A stretch of DNA of 64,000 nt. It comes from Negativicoccus massiliensis (GTDB taxonomy: Bacteria; Bacillota; Negativicutes; Veillonellales; Negativicoccaceae). The translations under genes were made by a program, and so were the position numbers. The notes beneath the pieces were generated by a model that saw nothing but the letters and a program-made list of their open reading frames with translations, had not been told where the DNA came from and searched no databases. Location of the stretch: assembly GCA_900155405.1 (NCBI GenBank), contig LT700188.1:992001-1056000 (forward strand), read 5' to 3'. Below are positions 1-6,723 of the stretch, piece after piece; the first letter of the stretch is position 1; each line of letters starts with the position of its first letter.

Positions 1-2
1 AC

Positions 3-1346
3 GAACTCGACCGCGCCCGCGCTCGCGAGCACATCGTCGAAGGCTTGTTGATCGCGCTCGATCATATCGACGCCATCATCAAAACGATCCGCGCGTCCGA
101 AACCGATGAGATCGCGAAAAACGCGTTGATGGAAAACTTCGGACTGTCCGAAAAACAATCACTTGCGATTCTCGACATGCGCTTGCGTCGTTTGACCGGA
201 CTCGAACGTGAAAAACTCGAAGCGGAATATCAGGACTTGAAAGAGCGGATTGAATACCTGCTCGGCCTTTTGGGTGACGAAGCGAAAGTCATGCAGGTCG
301 TCAAAGAAGAACTGCTCGACGTCAAACAGCGCTTCACGGACGAACGTCGCAGTGAAATTGTCCGCGATGAATCCGGTTTGGACGATTTGGATCTGATTCC
401 CGACGAACCGATGATCATCACGCTCACGCAGCAGGGTTATATTAAACGCATGCATGCGAATACCTACCGCACGCAACGCAAAGGCGGCGCCGGCATCACG
501 GGCATCAAGACAAAAGATGACGACTTTGTCACCAAAGTGCTCACGACATCGACGCACAACACGCTGCTCTTCTTTACCACCGCCGGTCGCGTCTACAAAC
601 TGGTCGCCAACGACATTCCGAAAGCGTCCACGCGTACCGCTCGCGGAACGCATCTCGTCAACTGCATCCCCGCGCTCGAAAAAGATGAACAGGTCACCGA
701 AATTTACGACATCTCGTCGTTCGCGAATTACGAATACCTGCTCATGGTTACTCGTCAAGGCTTTGTCAAAAAGACGCTCCTTTCCGAATACACCAACGTG
801 CGGCAGAGCGGCCTGATCGCCATCAACCTGCGCGAAGGCGACGAACTCATCAAAGTCGTCACCACCACCGGTGAAGATGATATCATTATCGGCACCAAGA
901 CCGGCATGGCCATTGTCTTCTCCGAAGCCGATGTCAATCCGACCGGCCGCGCCTCGCTCGGCGTCATCGGCGTCCGCTTCAAACAGGGCAGCCAAGATGA
1001 AGTCGTCGGCGCCGACGTCTTGACTTCAACCGATGAAGTCCTCACGCTCAGCAGCGACGCTTACGCCAAACGCAACAAAGCCACCGCATACAGCGTACAG
1101 CAACGCGGCGGCCAAGGCGCGCGTAACTTCAAGAAAGGCAGCACCGTTGTCGGTCTTCTGACCGTCAAAGGCAACGAGGAAATGCTCGTCATTACCGAAA
1201 GCGGCATCGTCATCCGCGTTCCGGTCGACTCCATCAGTCTGAAAAAAGGCAAGAACACCATCGGCGTCAAAGTCCAGCGCTTGGACGACACCGATCGCAT
1301 CGCCTCCGTCGCCCTCGCTCCCATGGAAGAAACGGAAGAAGACTGA
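3..1346 (+). CDS. gyrA: DNA gyrase subunit A, C-terminal part (5' end outside window)
   Basis: The reading frame is open from the window edge and encodes the end of the GyrA breakage-reunion/coiled-coil region (ELDRARAREHIVEGLLIALD) followed by the six-bladed C-terminal DNA-wrapping beta-pinwheel. GyrA with GyrB introduces negative supercoils. The first blade carries QRKGGAG at about 472-492, a GyrA-box (family consensus QRRGGRG), which separates gyrase from topoisomerase IV ParC. A related QQRGGQGA turn occurs at about 1099-1122. The protein ends in an acidic EETEED tail, as many gyrases do. A strong terminator follows 22 bases after the stop, so gyrA is the last gene of its transcript. Identification is secure; only the N-terminal catalytic part is missing. 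Confidence 0.97.
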   Translation, partial: ELDRARAREHIVEGLLIALDHIDAIIKTIRASETDEIAKNALMENFGLSEKQSLAILDMRLRRLTGLEREKLEAEYQDLKERIEYLLGLLGDEAKVMQVVKEELLDVKQRFTDERRSEIVRDESGLDDLDLIPDEPMIITLTQQGYIKRMHANTYRTQRKGGAGITGIKTKDDDFVTKVLTTSTHNTLLFFTTAGRVYKLVANDIPKASTRTARGTHLVNCIPALEKDEQVTEIYDISSFANYEYLLMVTRQGFVKKTLLSEYTNVRQSGLIAINLREGDELIKVVTTTGEDDIIIGTKTGMAIVFSEADVNPTGRASLGVIGVRFKQGSQDEVVGADVLTSTDEVLTLSSDAYAKRNKATAYSVQQRGGQGARNFKKGSTVVGLLTVKGNEEMLVITESGIVIRVPVDSISLKKGKNTIGVKVQRLDDTDRIASVALAPMEETEED

Positions 1347-1365
1347 AAAACAAATGCGCAATAAA

Positions 1366-1390
1366 AAAAGCCCCCGCGGGGGCTTTTTTT
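1366..1390. terminator. Intrinsic terminator after gyrA (bidirectional)
   Basis: An 8-bp GC-rich perfect stem (AGCCCCCG/CGGGGGCT) is flanked by A7 on the left and T7 on the right. It can terminate gyrA on the plus strand and the rep fragment on the minus strand, whose stop codon lies 5 bases away. Confidence 0.93.
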
Positions 1391-1394
1391 ATAT

Positions 1395-1679
1395 TCACCG
1401 TTTAAGGTTAAAAAACTTTCGATTTGTTTCAGCTATACAATCTATAAGGTCCTTATTATTAGCAAAGGATGTTGGGTCAATAATCTTTTTAATTTCATCA
1501 AAAGTTAAAACTAAGCTGTATTCACGTTCTTTCATAAGACCACAGATTAAGAAAAAGAGATTTAATTCCCGTGCGGTAAATCCCCCAAACGAAAAAACAT
1601 TCATATCGTTATGATACTTCAATACAATTTTCCCTCCTTTCTGTATTAATGTTTCCACTTCATGATCAATCTTAAACAT
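1395..1679 (-). pseudogene. Truncated RepB/Rep_3-family plasmid replication initiator
   Basis: The 94 residues match the N-terminal winged-helix start of RepB (Rep_3 superfamily) plasmid initiators: a KYHNDMN motif near residues 21-27, then FTARELNLFFLICGLMKE and LVLTFDEIKKI. Full family members run to roughly 300 residues or more, so about two thirds is missing; the frame stops beside the gyrA terminator. The start is convincing (AAAGGAG eight bases before ATG). Upstream on the same strand lies a set of iterons, the expected partner of this initiator. AT-rich composition and codon use differ sharply from gyrA. I infer a relic of an integrated plasmid, probably not functional. The family call rests on motif recognition and not on a search. 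Confidence 0.8.
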
Positions 1680-1790
1680 TTACACCACTCCTTTCAACGA
1701 GTTAGTGCAAATGTACTCATGAAAATGGTATAATACAAAAACAAGGGTACTTTTGCTCTAATATGATCTTCGCCAAAGACATCAATCACC

Positions 1791-1900
1791 CAAAGGTATC
1801 CTTGCCAATATATGATTGATACCTTTGGTTAAGTTTTGGTATAAAAAGAGATACCTTTCAATAAATTTTGATACCTTTGGGTATAAAAAAGATACCTTTG
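1791..1900. repeat. Iteron-like repeats of a theta plasmid origin
   Basis: The core GATACCTTTG(G) occurs as direct copies at 1818-1828, 1850-1859 (last base differs), 1870-1880 and 1891-1900, with an inverted copy at 1791-1800. Start-to-start spacing is 32, 20 and 21 bases, near two or three helical turns. A longer match links 1834-1857 and 1875-1898 (GGTATAAAAA before each core). The array lies just upstream of the truncated RepB gene, as in iteron-controlled Rep_3 plasmids where the initiator binds such repeats. The flanking sequence is very AT-rich. Confidence 0.82.
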
Positions 1901-2063
1901 TGTCTAGAAACCCTTGCCCCGCAAGGCCTCGCGGACCCCTAAAAAGGTTTTAGAAAAGTTATTTAAAAAAGTTAAAAAACACCTTTTTCTTTTTTAACTG
2001 ATAAACAAAAAACTACCGGCTAAAAATAAAAAGCGGCAAGCAAGGAAAGGGAGTTATGAATAA

Positions 2064-2838
2064 ATGAAAAAAGTTTCTTCGGCATTTTATATGCTGGAAC
2101 CAAAGTTTTTCGATGAATTTGGATTACTCGGAAATTTTGGCGGGAAAAATAAGATTAAAAAAATAATCAATACGCCGCACTATATATTTTTTGTAGAGCA
2201 AAAATACTGGGCGGTGCCGGTAAAGAAATTAGATGCAAAGTATTACGGCGCGCGCCGAACGCGTTCTCGGATCGGAAGACTGTATATCGACGTTTTCTTT
2301 TTAGGAAGCAAAGCCTACTTACAAATGGACGAAATGTTTCCCATCCATCCGATTTTTATCAAAGCTCCTTTTTATGAAAATAAAGAAACTCAATCCGGCA
2401 TTATCCGACTGGATATAGAAACAGAAGATCAAATTCTTAAAGCATATAAAGACCAACGAATTTTAGATATTCAAAATATTATCCCTGCCGCCTATGACTT
2501 AACGTATCTTTTAAAGGCTTATGACGAAACAAACACCAACCAAAAACTGTTGTTAGAGATGATTCATCAAAATGCTTCAAAAATAGGCTATATTTCAAAA
2601 TCTTTGCGCGGGGACTGGGACTTTTGTCAAGAAAACCGTGCAGAGCGAAAATTACCGTGATTTTGTTTATTTTATTCCGTCTTCCGTGTGGGGCGACAAG
2701 AAAAAGCTGCTGCGCTGGATCAGTGCGAACGGATTACTGATTGAGTTTGCGGCCAAAGAACTGCAAAGAGATCCGGAAGTAATAAAAGCAGCGGTGGCAC
2801 AAAATCCGGATGCTATGCTGTTATTAGCCAAGAAGTAA
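2064..2838 (+). pseudogene. DUF4116-like protein gene, broken by a single-base frameshift
   Basis: Two overlapping frames (2064-2660 and a continuation ending at 2838) join into one protein if one T is removed from the TTTT run at 2622-2625, giving ...GDWDFVKKTVQSENYRDFV... The last part (LIEFAAKELQRDPEVIKAAV, then AQNPDAMLLLAKK) resembles DUF4116 helical repeats, whose pattern is a residue block with A..L..D..V...AV..N..A. The first 190 residues match no family I recognise. ATG at 2064 has GGAAAGGGAG upstream. The gene is AT-rich like the rest of the island. It may be a true pseudogene, a sequencing error in a homopolymer, or less likely a programmed shift. Function unknown. Confidence 0.6.
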
Positions 2839-2839
2839 C

Positions 2840-2867
2840 TTGAATGTTAGCTATTTCGTGCTAAAAT
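2840..2867 (+). promoter_or_regulatory. Promoter of first antisense RNA copy
   Basis: TTGAAT (2840-2845), 16-base spacer, TAAAAT (2862-2867), the latter preceded by TG to give an extended -10 (TGCTAAAAT). It precedes the first copy of the tandem small RNA unit. Confidence 0.6.
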
Positions 2868-2873
2868 GAAATC

Positions 2874-2938
2874 AGGCGAAACGTACACAGCCAAAGCTAC
2901 AAACGAAAAGGACGGGGGGCTGCCCGTCCTTTTCCCTT
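2874..2938 (+). ncRNA. Antitoxin-like small RNA, copy 1 (orphan)
   Basis: This is the first of two tandem ~102-base units. It has its own promoter, a ~30-base 5' segment and an 11-bp terminator stem (2906-2916 with 2923-2933, AAAAGGACGGG/CCCGTCCTTTT). The unit is nearly identical to copy 2 except in the segment expected to contact the toxin mRNA: AAACGTACACA here against AAACGCATATA in copy 2. No toxin with the matching sequence is visible in the window, so it may be an unpaired antitoxin RNA. The exact 5' end is inferred from the promoter. Confidence 0.55.
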
Positions 2939-2940
2939 AC

Positions 2941-2969
2941 TTGACTAAAAAAGAAACGTGTTCTACAAT
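2941..2969 (+). promoter_or_regulatory. Promoter of antisense RNA copy 2
   Basis: TTGACT (2941-2946), 17-base spacer, TACAAT (2964-2969). This near-consensus sigma-70-type promoter drives an RNA that runs towards the toxin gene. Confidence 0.75.
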
Positions 2970-2980
2970 GAAATCAGGCG

Positions 2981-2991
2981 AAACGCATATA
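2981..2991 (+). repeat. Direct repeat DRa of toxin/antitoxin pair
   Basis: AAACGCATATA, identical to 3122-3132. One copy lies at the 5' end of the antisense RNA and the other within the first codons of the toxin, providing complementarity between the two RNAs. Confidence 0.75.
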
Positions 2992-3007
2992 GCCAAAACT
3001 ACAAACG

Positions 3008-3035
3008 AAAAGGACGGGGGGCTGCCCGTCCTTTT
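3008..3035. terminator. Shared bidirectional terminator of toxin and antitoxin RNAs
   Basis: Eleven-bp stem AAAAGGACGGG/CCCGTCCTTTT with a 6-base loop and A/T runs on both sides. It ends the plus-strand antisense RNA and the minus-strand toxin mRNA (toxin stop at 3042-3044). An almost identical stem at 2906-2933 ends the first antisense copy. Confidence 0.82.
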
Positions 3036-3041
3036 CCCTTT

Positions 3042-3140
3042 CTATTTTCGCCGCTGGAGGTAGTCCTTGTAGGCAGCAAGGACCATACCAACCGCAAGCG
3101 GGGCAAGAAAGGTAGCCCCAAAAACGCATATAACCTCCAC
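3042..3140 (-). CDS. Fst-family type I toxin (small membrane peptide)
   Basis: A 32-residue peptide starting at GTG, with a hydrophobic helix (residues about 4-24) and a charged tail YKDYLQRRK. The core FLAPLAVGMVLAAY follows the Fst/Ldr signature (AP..VG.VL, then a polar C-terminus), so the family call is good although the gene is too short for normal gene finders. A strong Shine-Dalgarno GGGGAGGTG lies 6 bases before GTG and is buried in a 10-bp mRNA hairpin (3144-3171). Fst peptides damage the membrane when their antisense RNA is lost, stabilising plasmids. The neighbouring RepB relic and iterons fit a plasmid origin. The known controls (5' hairpin, paired repeats, shared terminator) are all present. 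Confidence 0.78.
   Translation of the reverse strand: MEVICVFGATFLAPLAVGMVLAAYKDYLQRRK
3122..3132 (+). repeat. Direct repeat DRb within toxin start region
   Basis: AAACGCATATA, the second copy of the 11-base repeat at 2981-2991. In the toxin mRNA it corresponds to codons 4-7, just downstream of the start, where pairing with the antitoxin RNA would block ribosomes. Confidence 0.75.
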
Positions 3141-3143
3141 TAA

Positions 3144-3179
3144 AAACACCTCCCCTCTGTCGGAGGTGTTTCTATTTTA
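3144..3179 (-). promoter_or_regulatory. Toxin promoter -10 and RBS-sequestering 5' hairpin
   Basis: On the minus strand an extended -10 TGCTAAAAT (TAAAAT at 3179-3174) precedes a perfect 10-bp stem, AAACACCTCC/GGAGGTGTTT (3144-3153 with 3162-3171, 8-base loop). The stem includes the toxin Shine-Dalgarno sequence. Such a 5' structure delays toxin translation in Fst systems. No good -35 is visible. Confidence 0.65.
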
Positions 3180-3302
3180 GCAAAATTTTGCCGAATCTAA
3201 AAAATAAATTTACAATCTTAAATATGCATCTTTCTAAAAATCTATAATTCTAATATTTTATCATTCTTAAATGTTGGAATGCTAAGATATTTAAGCAAAC
3301 AA

Positions 3303-3328
3303 AAAAGGACGGGGCATCCGTCCTTTTA
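3303..3328 (-). terminator. Terminator after lipoprotein gene
   Basis: AAAAGGACGG/CCGTCCTTTT stem with a 5-base loop, between the toxin locus and the lipoprotein stop at 3341. Its sequence is close to the two toxin-locus terminators. Confidence 0.8.
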
Positions 3329-3340
3329 AAATGCACGATT

Positions 3341-3757
3341 TTATTCTTCTACAAACTTATCATATTTTTGCGCTTCGGATTTGGAAACCTTTTTAAATGT
3401 ATCTGAATGCATTTTATCGAATCCTACACTAGATAAATCTTCATTAAAAAACAGGGGCCGATGATTTAGCGGGTTGTTATTTGGGTCAGCAACCATTTGC
3501 TTTATATCCGGGTTAAATTTAGATACCCAGTGCGTGGAACTTTTTTTATACTTTCTGTTGTTTTCATCAACATAAAAACCGGAGCATTCATATAAATTAT
3601 CATTATTTTTCTTTTCTAAAATAATAATCGAGCTAACGCCATTTATGTTTTTGTTATAAGCAGTGTACGTTCCCGACACGTCCGGAGTGCTGCTGCATCC
3701 GGCAATAAAGAAGGCCATGCATAATACCGTTAAGAATCCTATCAGTTTTTTTATCAT
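3341..3757 (-). CDS. Small exported lipoprotein, unknown function
   Basis: The 138-residue product has a lipoprotein signal: MIKK, a hydrophobic stretch, then a lipobox FIAGC with the modifiable Cys near residue 21. The mature part is polar and rich in Asn, Lys and Tyr (GTYTAYNKNINGVSS...), with short beta-like segments similar in style to small lipocalin-like lipoproteins, but I recognise no family. AGGAGG lies 7-8 bases before ATG. The gene is AT-rich like the rest of the island and has its own terminator. It is probably part of the acquired DNA between gyrA and tRNA-Ser. Confidence 0.75.
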   Translation of the reverse strand: MIKKLIGFLTVLCMAFFIAGCSSTPDVSGTYTAYNKNINGVSSIIILEKKNNDNLYECSGFYVDENNRKYKKSSTHWVSKFNPDIKQMVADPNNNPLNHRPLFFNEDLSSVGFDKMHSDTFKKVSKSEAQKYDKFVEE

Positions 3758-3895
3758 AATGTCCTCCTAAGTTTTTTAGATGTTAAAATGATAAGTTTTT
3801 AACATCTCAACATTTATTATGTTTTAATTATATCATCTTAAAAGGAAGATGCAATTTTATAAAAAATTTAACTCGCAATATTTATTTCGCGCAGC

Positions 3896-3919
3896 AAAAA
3901 AGCGCGACAGGGTCGCGCT
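3896..3919 (-). terminator. Terminator after tRNA-Ser
   Basis: AGCGCGAC/GTCGCGCT stem (3901-3908 with 3912-3919) with a T run on the minus strand, directly downstream of the tRNA. Confidence 0.8.
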
Positions 3920-3933
3920 ACGGTTTGGTTCAA

Positions 3934-4022
3934 TGGCGGAGAGGGTGGGATTCGAACCCACGGCCCCTTGCGGGATCACCGGTTTTCAAGACCGGCTCCT
4001 TAAACCACTCGGACACCTCTCC
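3934..4022 (-). tRNA. tRNA-Ser (UGA anticodon)
   Basis: The 89-nt gene encodes CCA, a perfect GGAGAGG/CCTCTCC acceptor stem, a long variable arm (GATCCCGCAAGGGG region) typical of class II tRNAs, and the anticodon loop CTTGAAA with TGA. The T-loop reads GGTTCGAATCC. It borders the AT-rich plasmid-like island, so its 3' end is a possible integration site, though I found no att repeat. Confidence 0.96.
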
Positions 4023-4073
4023 AAGGTTGTGACTTCTCTATGATACCGAAATCGTTACCAAAAAGAAAGAAAA

Positions 4074-5030
4074 TTATAAATAATGACGTCGCCAGAGAAT
4101 GAAGAGCGCAACCACCGTCGATACAAAAGCGATGCCGAGGACACCCCAGAAACCGATCATCTGACCTTCCCACGGCACGCCCGTGTTGATTCCCCACAGG
4201 CTGAATACCGCCGTCGGCACGGCGAGCAAAATCGTCACCGAGGTGAGCAGCTTCATGACCTGACTCAAGTTGTTGCTGATGATGGAGGCGAACGCGTCCA
4301 TCATGCTGTTCGAGTTTTGCGAATACATCTGAACCATCTCGATCGCCTGCTTGTTTTCGATGATGACATCTTCGAGCAGATCTTCATCTTCCTCATACAT
4401 TTTCAAAAGCGGGCGCGGCTGCACGTTATTGCGCAGACGCAGGAGGCGTTCCATCACGACGCCGTTCGCCTTGAGCGCGCTGGTGAAGTACGTGAGCGAT
4501 TTCGAAAGTTCGAGCAGCTGGAAAAATTCTTTATTTTCCGCCGTTTCCCGCAAGCGGGCTTCGATGACGTCGGTACGCTTGTTGATTTTTCCCAAGGCTT
4601 GCAAAAAGAGCGTCGCGGTCCGGTTCATCAGTTGGAACAGAAAGCGCGTCTTTTTGTACGTGCGGAACGTGTTGTACGTATTGCCGTGAAACGGCGCGAG
4701 CACGGCGCTTTCTTCAAGGCAGACCGTGATGAAATGTTTTTCAGTAATAAAAATACCGAGCGGCAACGCGTCATAGCTGTCTTCCGTTTCCCGCACGACC
4801 GGCGTATTGATGACGACGAAAATGTAATCGTCTTCCAATTCCACGTGGGAACGTTCTTCCGGGTCCAATGCCGAACGGAAATCTTCAATCGGAATCGGCG
4901 TAATCTTGGCCAGACGGACCAATTCCTCTTCCGTCGGATTCACGACGTTAAGCCAGGAGCCTTTTTCCGCCGCTTCCGGCACGACCTCTTGCAGGATTTG
5001 ATCTTCGTCATGTTTGTACGCGATGAGCAC
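4074..5030 (-). CDS. CorA-family divalent metal ion transporter (GIN variant)
   Basis: A soluble helical N-terminal domain (starting near LIAYKHDEDQ, with NPTEEEL and FRSALDPEERSHVE) is followed by a long stalk helix and two C-terminal membrane helices. The first ends at FSLWGIN and the second runs LGIAFVSTVVALFILWRR. This is the CorA/MIT fold, which forms pentameric Mg2+ (or Co2+, Ni2+, Zn2+) channels. The signature GMN tripeptide reads GIN here. I place the start at GTG 5030-5028 because AAGGA lies 9-10 bases upstream; ATG at 5048 or 5099 would add residues without a good ribosome site. Length (318 residues) is normal for the family. Single gene, substrate not assignable. Confidence 0.85.
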   Translation of the reverse strand: MLIAYKHDEDQILQEVVPEAAEKGSWLNVVNPTEEELVRLAKITPIPIEDFRSALDPEERSHVELEDDYIFVVINTPVVRETEDSYDALPLGIFITEKHFITVCLEESAVLAPFHGNTYNTFRTYKKTRFLFQLMNRTATLFLQALGKINKRTDVIEARLRETAENKEFFQLLELSKSLTYFTSALKANGVVMERLLRLRNNVQPRPLLKMYEEDEDLLEDVIIENKQAIEMVQMYSQNSNSMMDAFASIISNNLSQVMKLLTSVTILLAVPTAVFSLWGINTGVPWEGQMIGFWGVLGIAFVSTVVALFILWRRHYL

Positions 5031-5152
5031 CGTTCCACATCCTTTCATTTCCGTCTTGTCATGAACGCTCCGCGGGCGAAAACATCCCCGCACAGACATG
5101 CTTATTATACAATACGAAGGCGCAAAACAAAAGTGCCGCGCCGAAAGAAAAC

Positions 5153-5181
5153 TTGTAAAGTAAAAATAAATACGCTATAAT
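5153..5181 (+). promoter_or_regulatory. Promoter of rpsF-ssb-rpsR operon
   Basis: TTGTAA (5153-5158), 17-base spacer, TATAAT (5176-5181). The ~75-base leader that follows contains a GCCCTTTgtacGAAAGGGC stem and a CCG (5205-5207); some Firmicutes rpsF leaders contain a CCG-bearing S6:S18-binding structure, so autoregulation is possible but unproven here. Confidence 0.7.
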
Positions 5182-5260
5182 ATATAAGCTGTGTATCGAA
5201 AGATACCGCTCCTAGCCCTTTGTACGAAAGGGCCATATGTCCAAAAGAGGAGGTGTCCAA

Positions 5261-5551
5261 ATGAACAAAAACTATGAAGTCATGTTCATCATCAATGCCG
5301 GACTGGACGAAGAGGCGGCTGACGCGATTGTGAAACGCGTCGAAGACCTCATCACCAAAAATGGCGGCACGGTGAACAACATTGACCGCATGGGCAAACG
5401 TCGTCTCGCTTACGAAGTCCAAAAGCAGACCGACGGCAACTATGTGCTCGTTGAATTTGCCATTGATCCGGCGCAGATCAAAGAAATCGACCGCGTCATC
5501 AAGATCAATGAAAAAATCATTCGTCATTTGATTGTCAAACAGGACAAATAA
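5261..5551 (+). CDS. rpsF: 30S ribosomal protein S6
   Basis: The 96-residue product begins MNKNYEVMFIINAGLDEE, the ferredoxin-like fold of S6, and contains the typical MGKRRLAYEVQKQTDGNYVL segment. S6 binds S18 on the platform of the small ribosomal subunit. I chose ATG 5261 because AGGAGGTG lies 5 bases upstream; an in-frame ATG at 5237 would place that ribosome site inside the coding region. It heads the conserved rpsF-ssb-rpsR operon. Confidence 0.97.
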   Translation: MNKNYEVMFIINAGLDEEAADAIVKRVEDLITKNGGTVNNIDRMGKRRLAYEVQKQTDGNYVLVEFAIDPAQIKEIDRVIKINEKIIRHLIVKQDK

Positions 5552-5566
5552 GTCCGGAGGTAGACT

Positions 5567-6031
5567 ATGAATTCCGTACAAATCATCGGCAACCTCACCC
5601 GGGATCCTGAAGTTCGTTACACGAAAACAGGAAAACCTGTCGCATCGTTCACCGTTGCGGTCAACCGCAGCTGGGTCAGCGTGCAGGGGGAAAAACGTGA
5701 AAGTACAGATTTTATTCCGGTCGTTGCGTGGGGCAAACTCGCCGAGCTCGTCGGCAACCGCCTGAAAAAAGGCACCCGCACATTCGTCGAAGGTCGCTTC
5801 CAAACCCGCTCGTATGAGACGCAGGAAGGCGAGAAACGCTACATCACCGAAGTCGTAGCGAACCTCGTCGCGCCGAACGTCGATTACGACAAGCAGCCGT
5901 CCGCTGCGCCGGAACCGCGCGCTGACTATAGTCAGTTCGGGGCCCAGCCGCAAGCCGGCGGCAACTTTGGTAACCAGCCGAGCGGACAAGTGTTCGGCGG
6001 TAATGGCAACGACGACGATATCCCGTTCTAA
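5567..6031 (+). CDS. ssb: Single-stranded DNA-binding protein
   Basis: The 154-residue product has an N-terminal OB fold ([44 protein letters not shown]), a Gly/Gln/Asn-rich flexible linker, and the acidic tip DDDIPF that recruits repair and replication partners. It binds single-stranded DNA as a tetramer. GGAGG lies 7 bases before ATG. It is the middle gene of rpsF-ssb-rpsR, the usual arrangement, which couples it to ribosomal protein supply. Confidence 0.97.
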   Translation: MNSVQIIGNLTRDPEVRYTKTGKPVASFTVAVNRSWVSVQGEKRESTDFIPVVAWGKLAELVGNRLKKGTRTFVEGRFQTRSYETQEGEKRYITEVVANLVAPNVDYDKQPSAAPEPRADYSQFGAQPQAGGNFGNQPSGQVFGGNGNDDDIPF

Positions 6032-6056
6032 CGCAAGACCGATAGGGAGGCAAATT

Positions 6057-6287
6057 ATGAGAAGAGATCGTCAACGTCGACCGCGCCGGAAAGTTTGCGC
6101 CATTTGCGCCGACAAAATCCAGCACGTCGATTATAAAGATATCAATTTACTGCGTCGGTTCACTTCCGAACGCGGCAAAATTCTGCCGCGCCGTGTGACC
6201 GGTGCCTGCGCGAAACATCAGCGCAAAGTCAATCTGGCGATTAAACAGGCTCGCGCGATTGCGCTCTTGCCGTTTTCGGTAGATTAA
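6057..6287 (+). CDS. rpsR: 30S ribosomal protein S18
   Basis: The 76-residue basic protein contains [20 protein letters not shown] and [20 protein letters not shown], the S18 core. The N-terminal CxxC and a later Cys suggest a zinc-type (C+) form of S18. It pairs with S6 on the small subunit platform. ATG 6057 is preceded by GGGAGG. Last gene of the operon; a terminator follows directly. Confidence 0.97.
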   Translation: MRRDRQRRPRRKVCAICADKIQHVDYKDINLLRRFTSERGKILPRRVTGACAKHQRKVNLAIKQARAIALLPFSVD

Positions 6288-6290
6288 TCA

Positions 6291-6315
6291 AAACCGCCTT
6301 CGGGCGGTTTTTTTT
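6291..6315 (+). terminator. Terminator of rpsF operon
   Basis: AAACCGCC-TTCG-GGCGGTTT stem-loop with a T run ending near 6315. Confidence 0.92.
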
Positions 6316-6564
6316 GTGCGTGAAAATAAGCGGGAGCCGTTCCTGTGAGCTGCAGTTTTATTTCTTAGCAAGAGCAATGCGATCATGCGTTGCCACCGCT
6401 GTCGGAAATACAATCGCATGCCGCGCTATTGATATGGCCAAATCGATGACGAAAAAATAACGCAAGGCGCTTTTATGGTGGAAAAAGGGTCTTTGCGAGG
6501 AATCCCCAAAATGAATTATAAAAAAAATCGCCTGTAAATGGGACATTCTTAACGCAACCTTTTC
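6316..6564. other. Intergenic region without a supportable gene
   Basis: About 250 bases between the rpsR terminator and the next promoter. Short open frames occur on both strands (for example 62 codons at 6358-6546 minus), but none has a ribosome site or recognisable product. It may be decayed DNA. Confidence 0.5.
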
Positions 6565-6593
6565 TTGACTTAAACTAAGTATAATAATATACT
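6565..6593 (+). promoter_or_regulatory. Promoter of autotransporter gene
   Basis: TTGACT (6565-6570), 17-base spacer, TATACT (6588-6593). The transcript would have a ~125-base leader with small hairpins (CGATTTTAATCG near 6648-6659; CCAAACGACTCATTTGG near 6663-6679), leaving room for post-transcriptional control. Confidence 0.72.
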
Positions 6594-6723
6594 GGAACTA
6601 ATCGGCAGACTGTACGCGTTTGTGAGCGCATAGCGGGTCGCCACCAACGATTTTAATCGTTTGCCAAACGACTCATTTGGTGTCGTAGAATACCCGGTCG
6701 TCAAACTATCAGGAGGTTTTGAC

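Larger units (their letters stand above)
2976..3040 (+). ncRNA. Antisense antitoxin RNA of Fst-type type I module
   Basis: A predicted ~65-nt RNA starts just after the 2941-2969 promoter and ends at the stem 3008-3018/3025-3035 followed by TTTT. It converges with the toxin transcript and shares its terminator, so the two 3' ends are complementary. Near its 5' end it carries AAACGCATATA (2981-2991), repeated at 3122-3132 over the start of the toxin gene; because transcription converges, the RNA can pair with the toxin mRNA at codons 4-7. This is the arrangement of RNA II in the par/Fst systems. Role inferred from architecture. Confidence 0.72.

Noticed and set aside
2866-3063. Small plus-strand coding frames over the tandem repeat
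   Set aside because: They lack ribosome sites, begin inside the promoter -10 boxes and run through terminator stems; the repeat is better read as tandem small RNAs.
5105-5989. A 294-codon open frame on the minus strand
   Set aside because: It is antisense to rpsF and ssb, which are certain genes; its product has no recognisable family.
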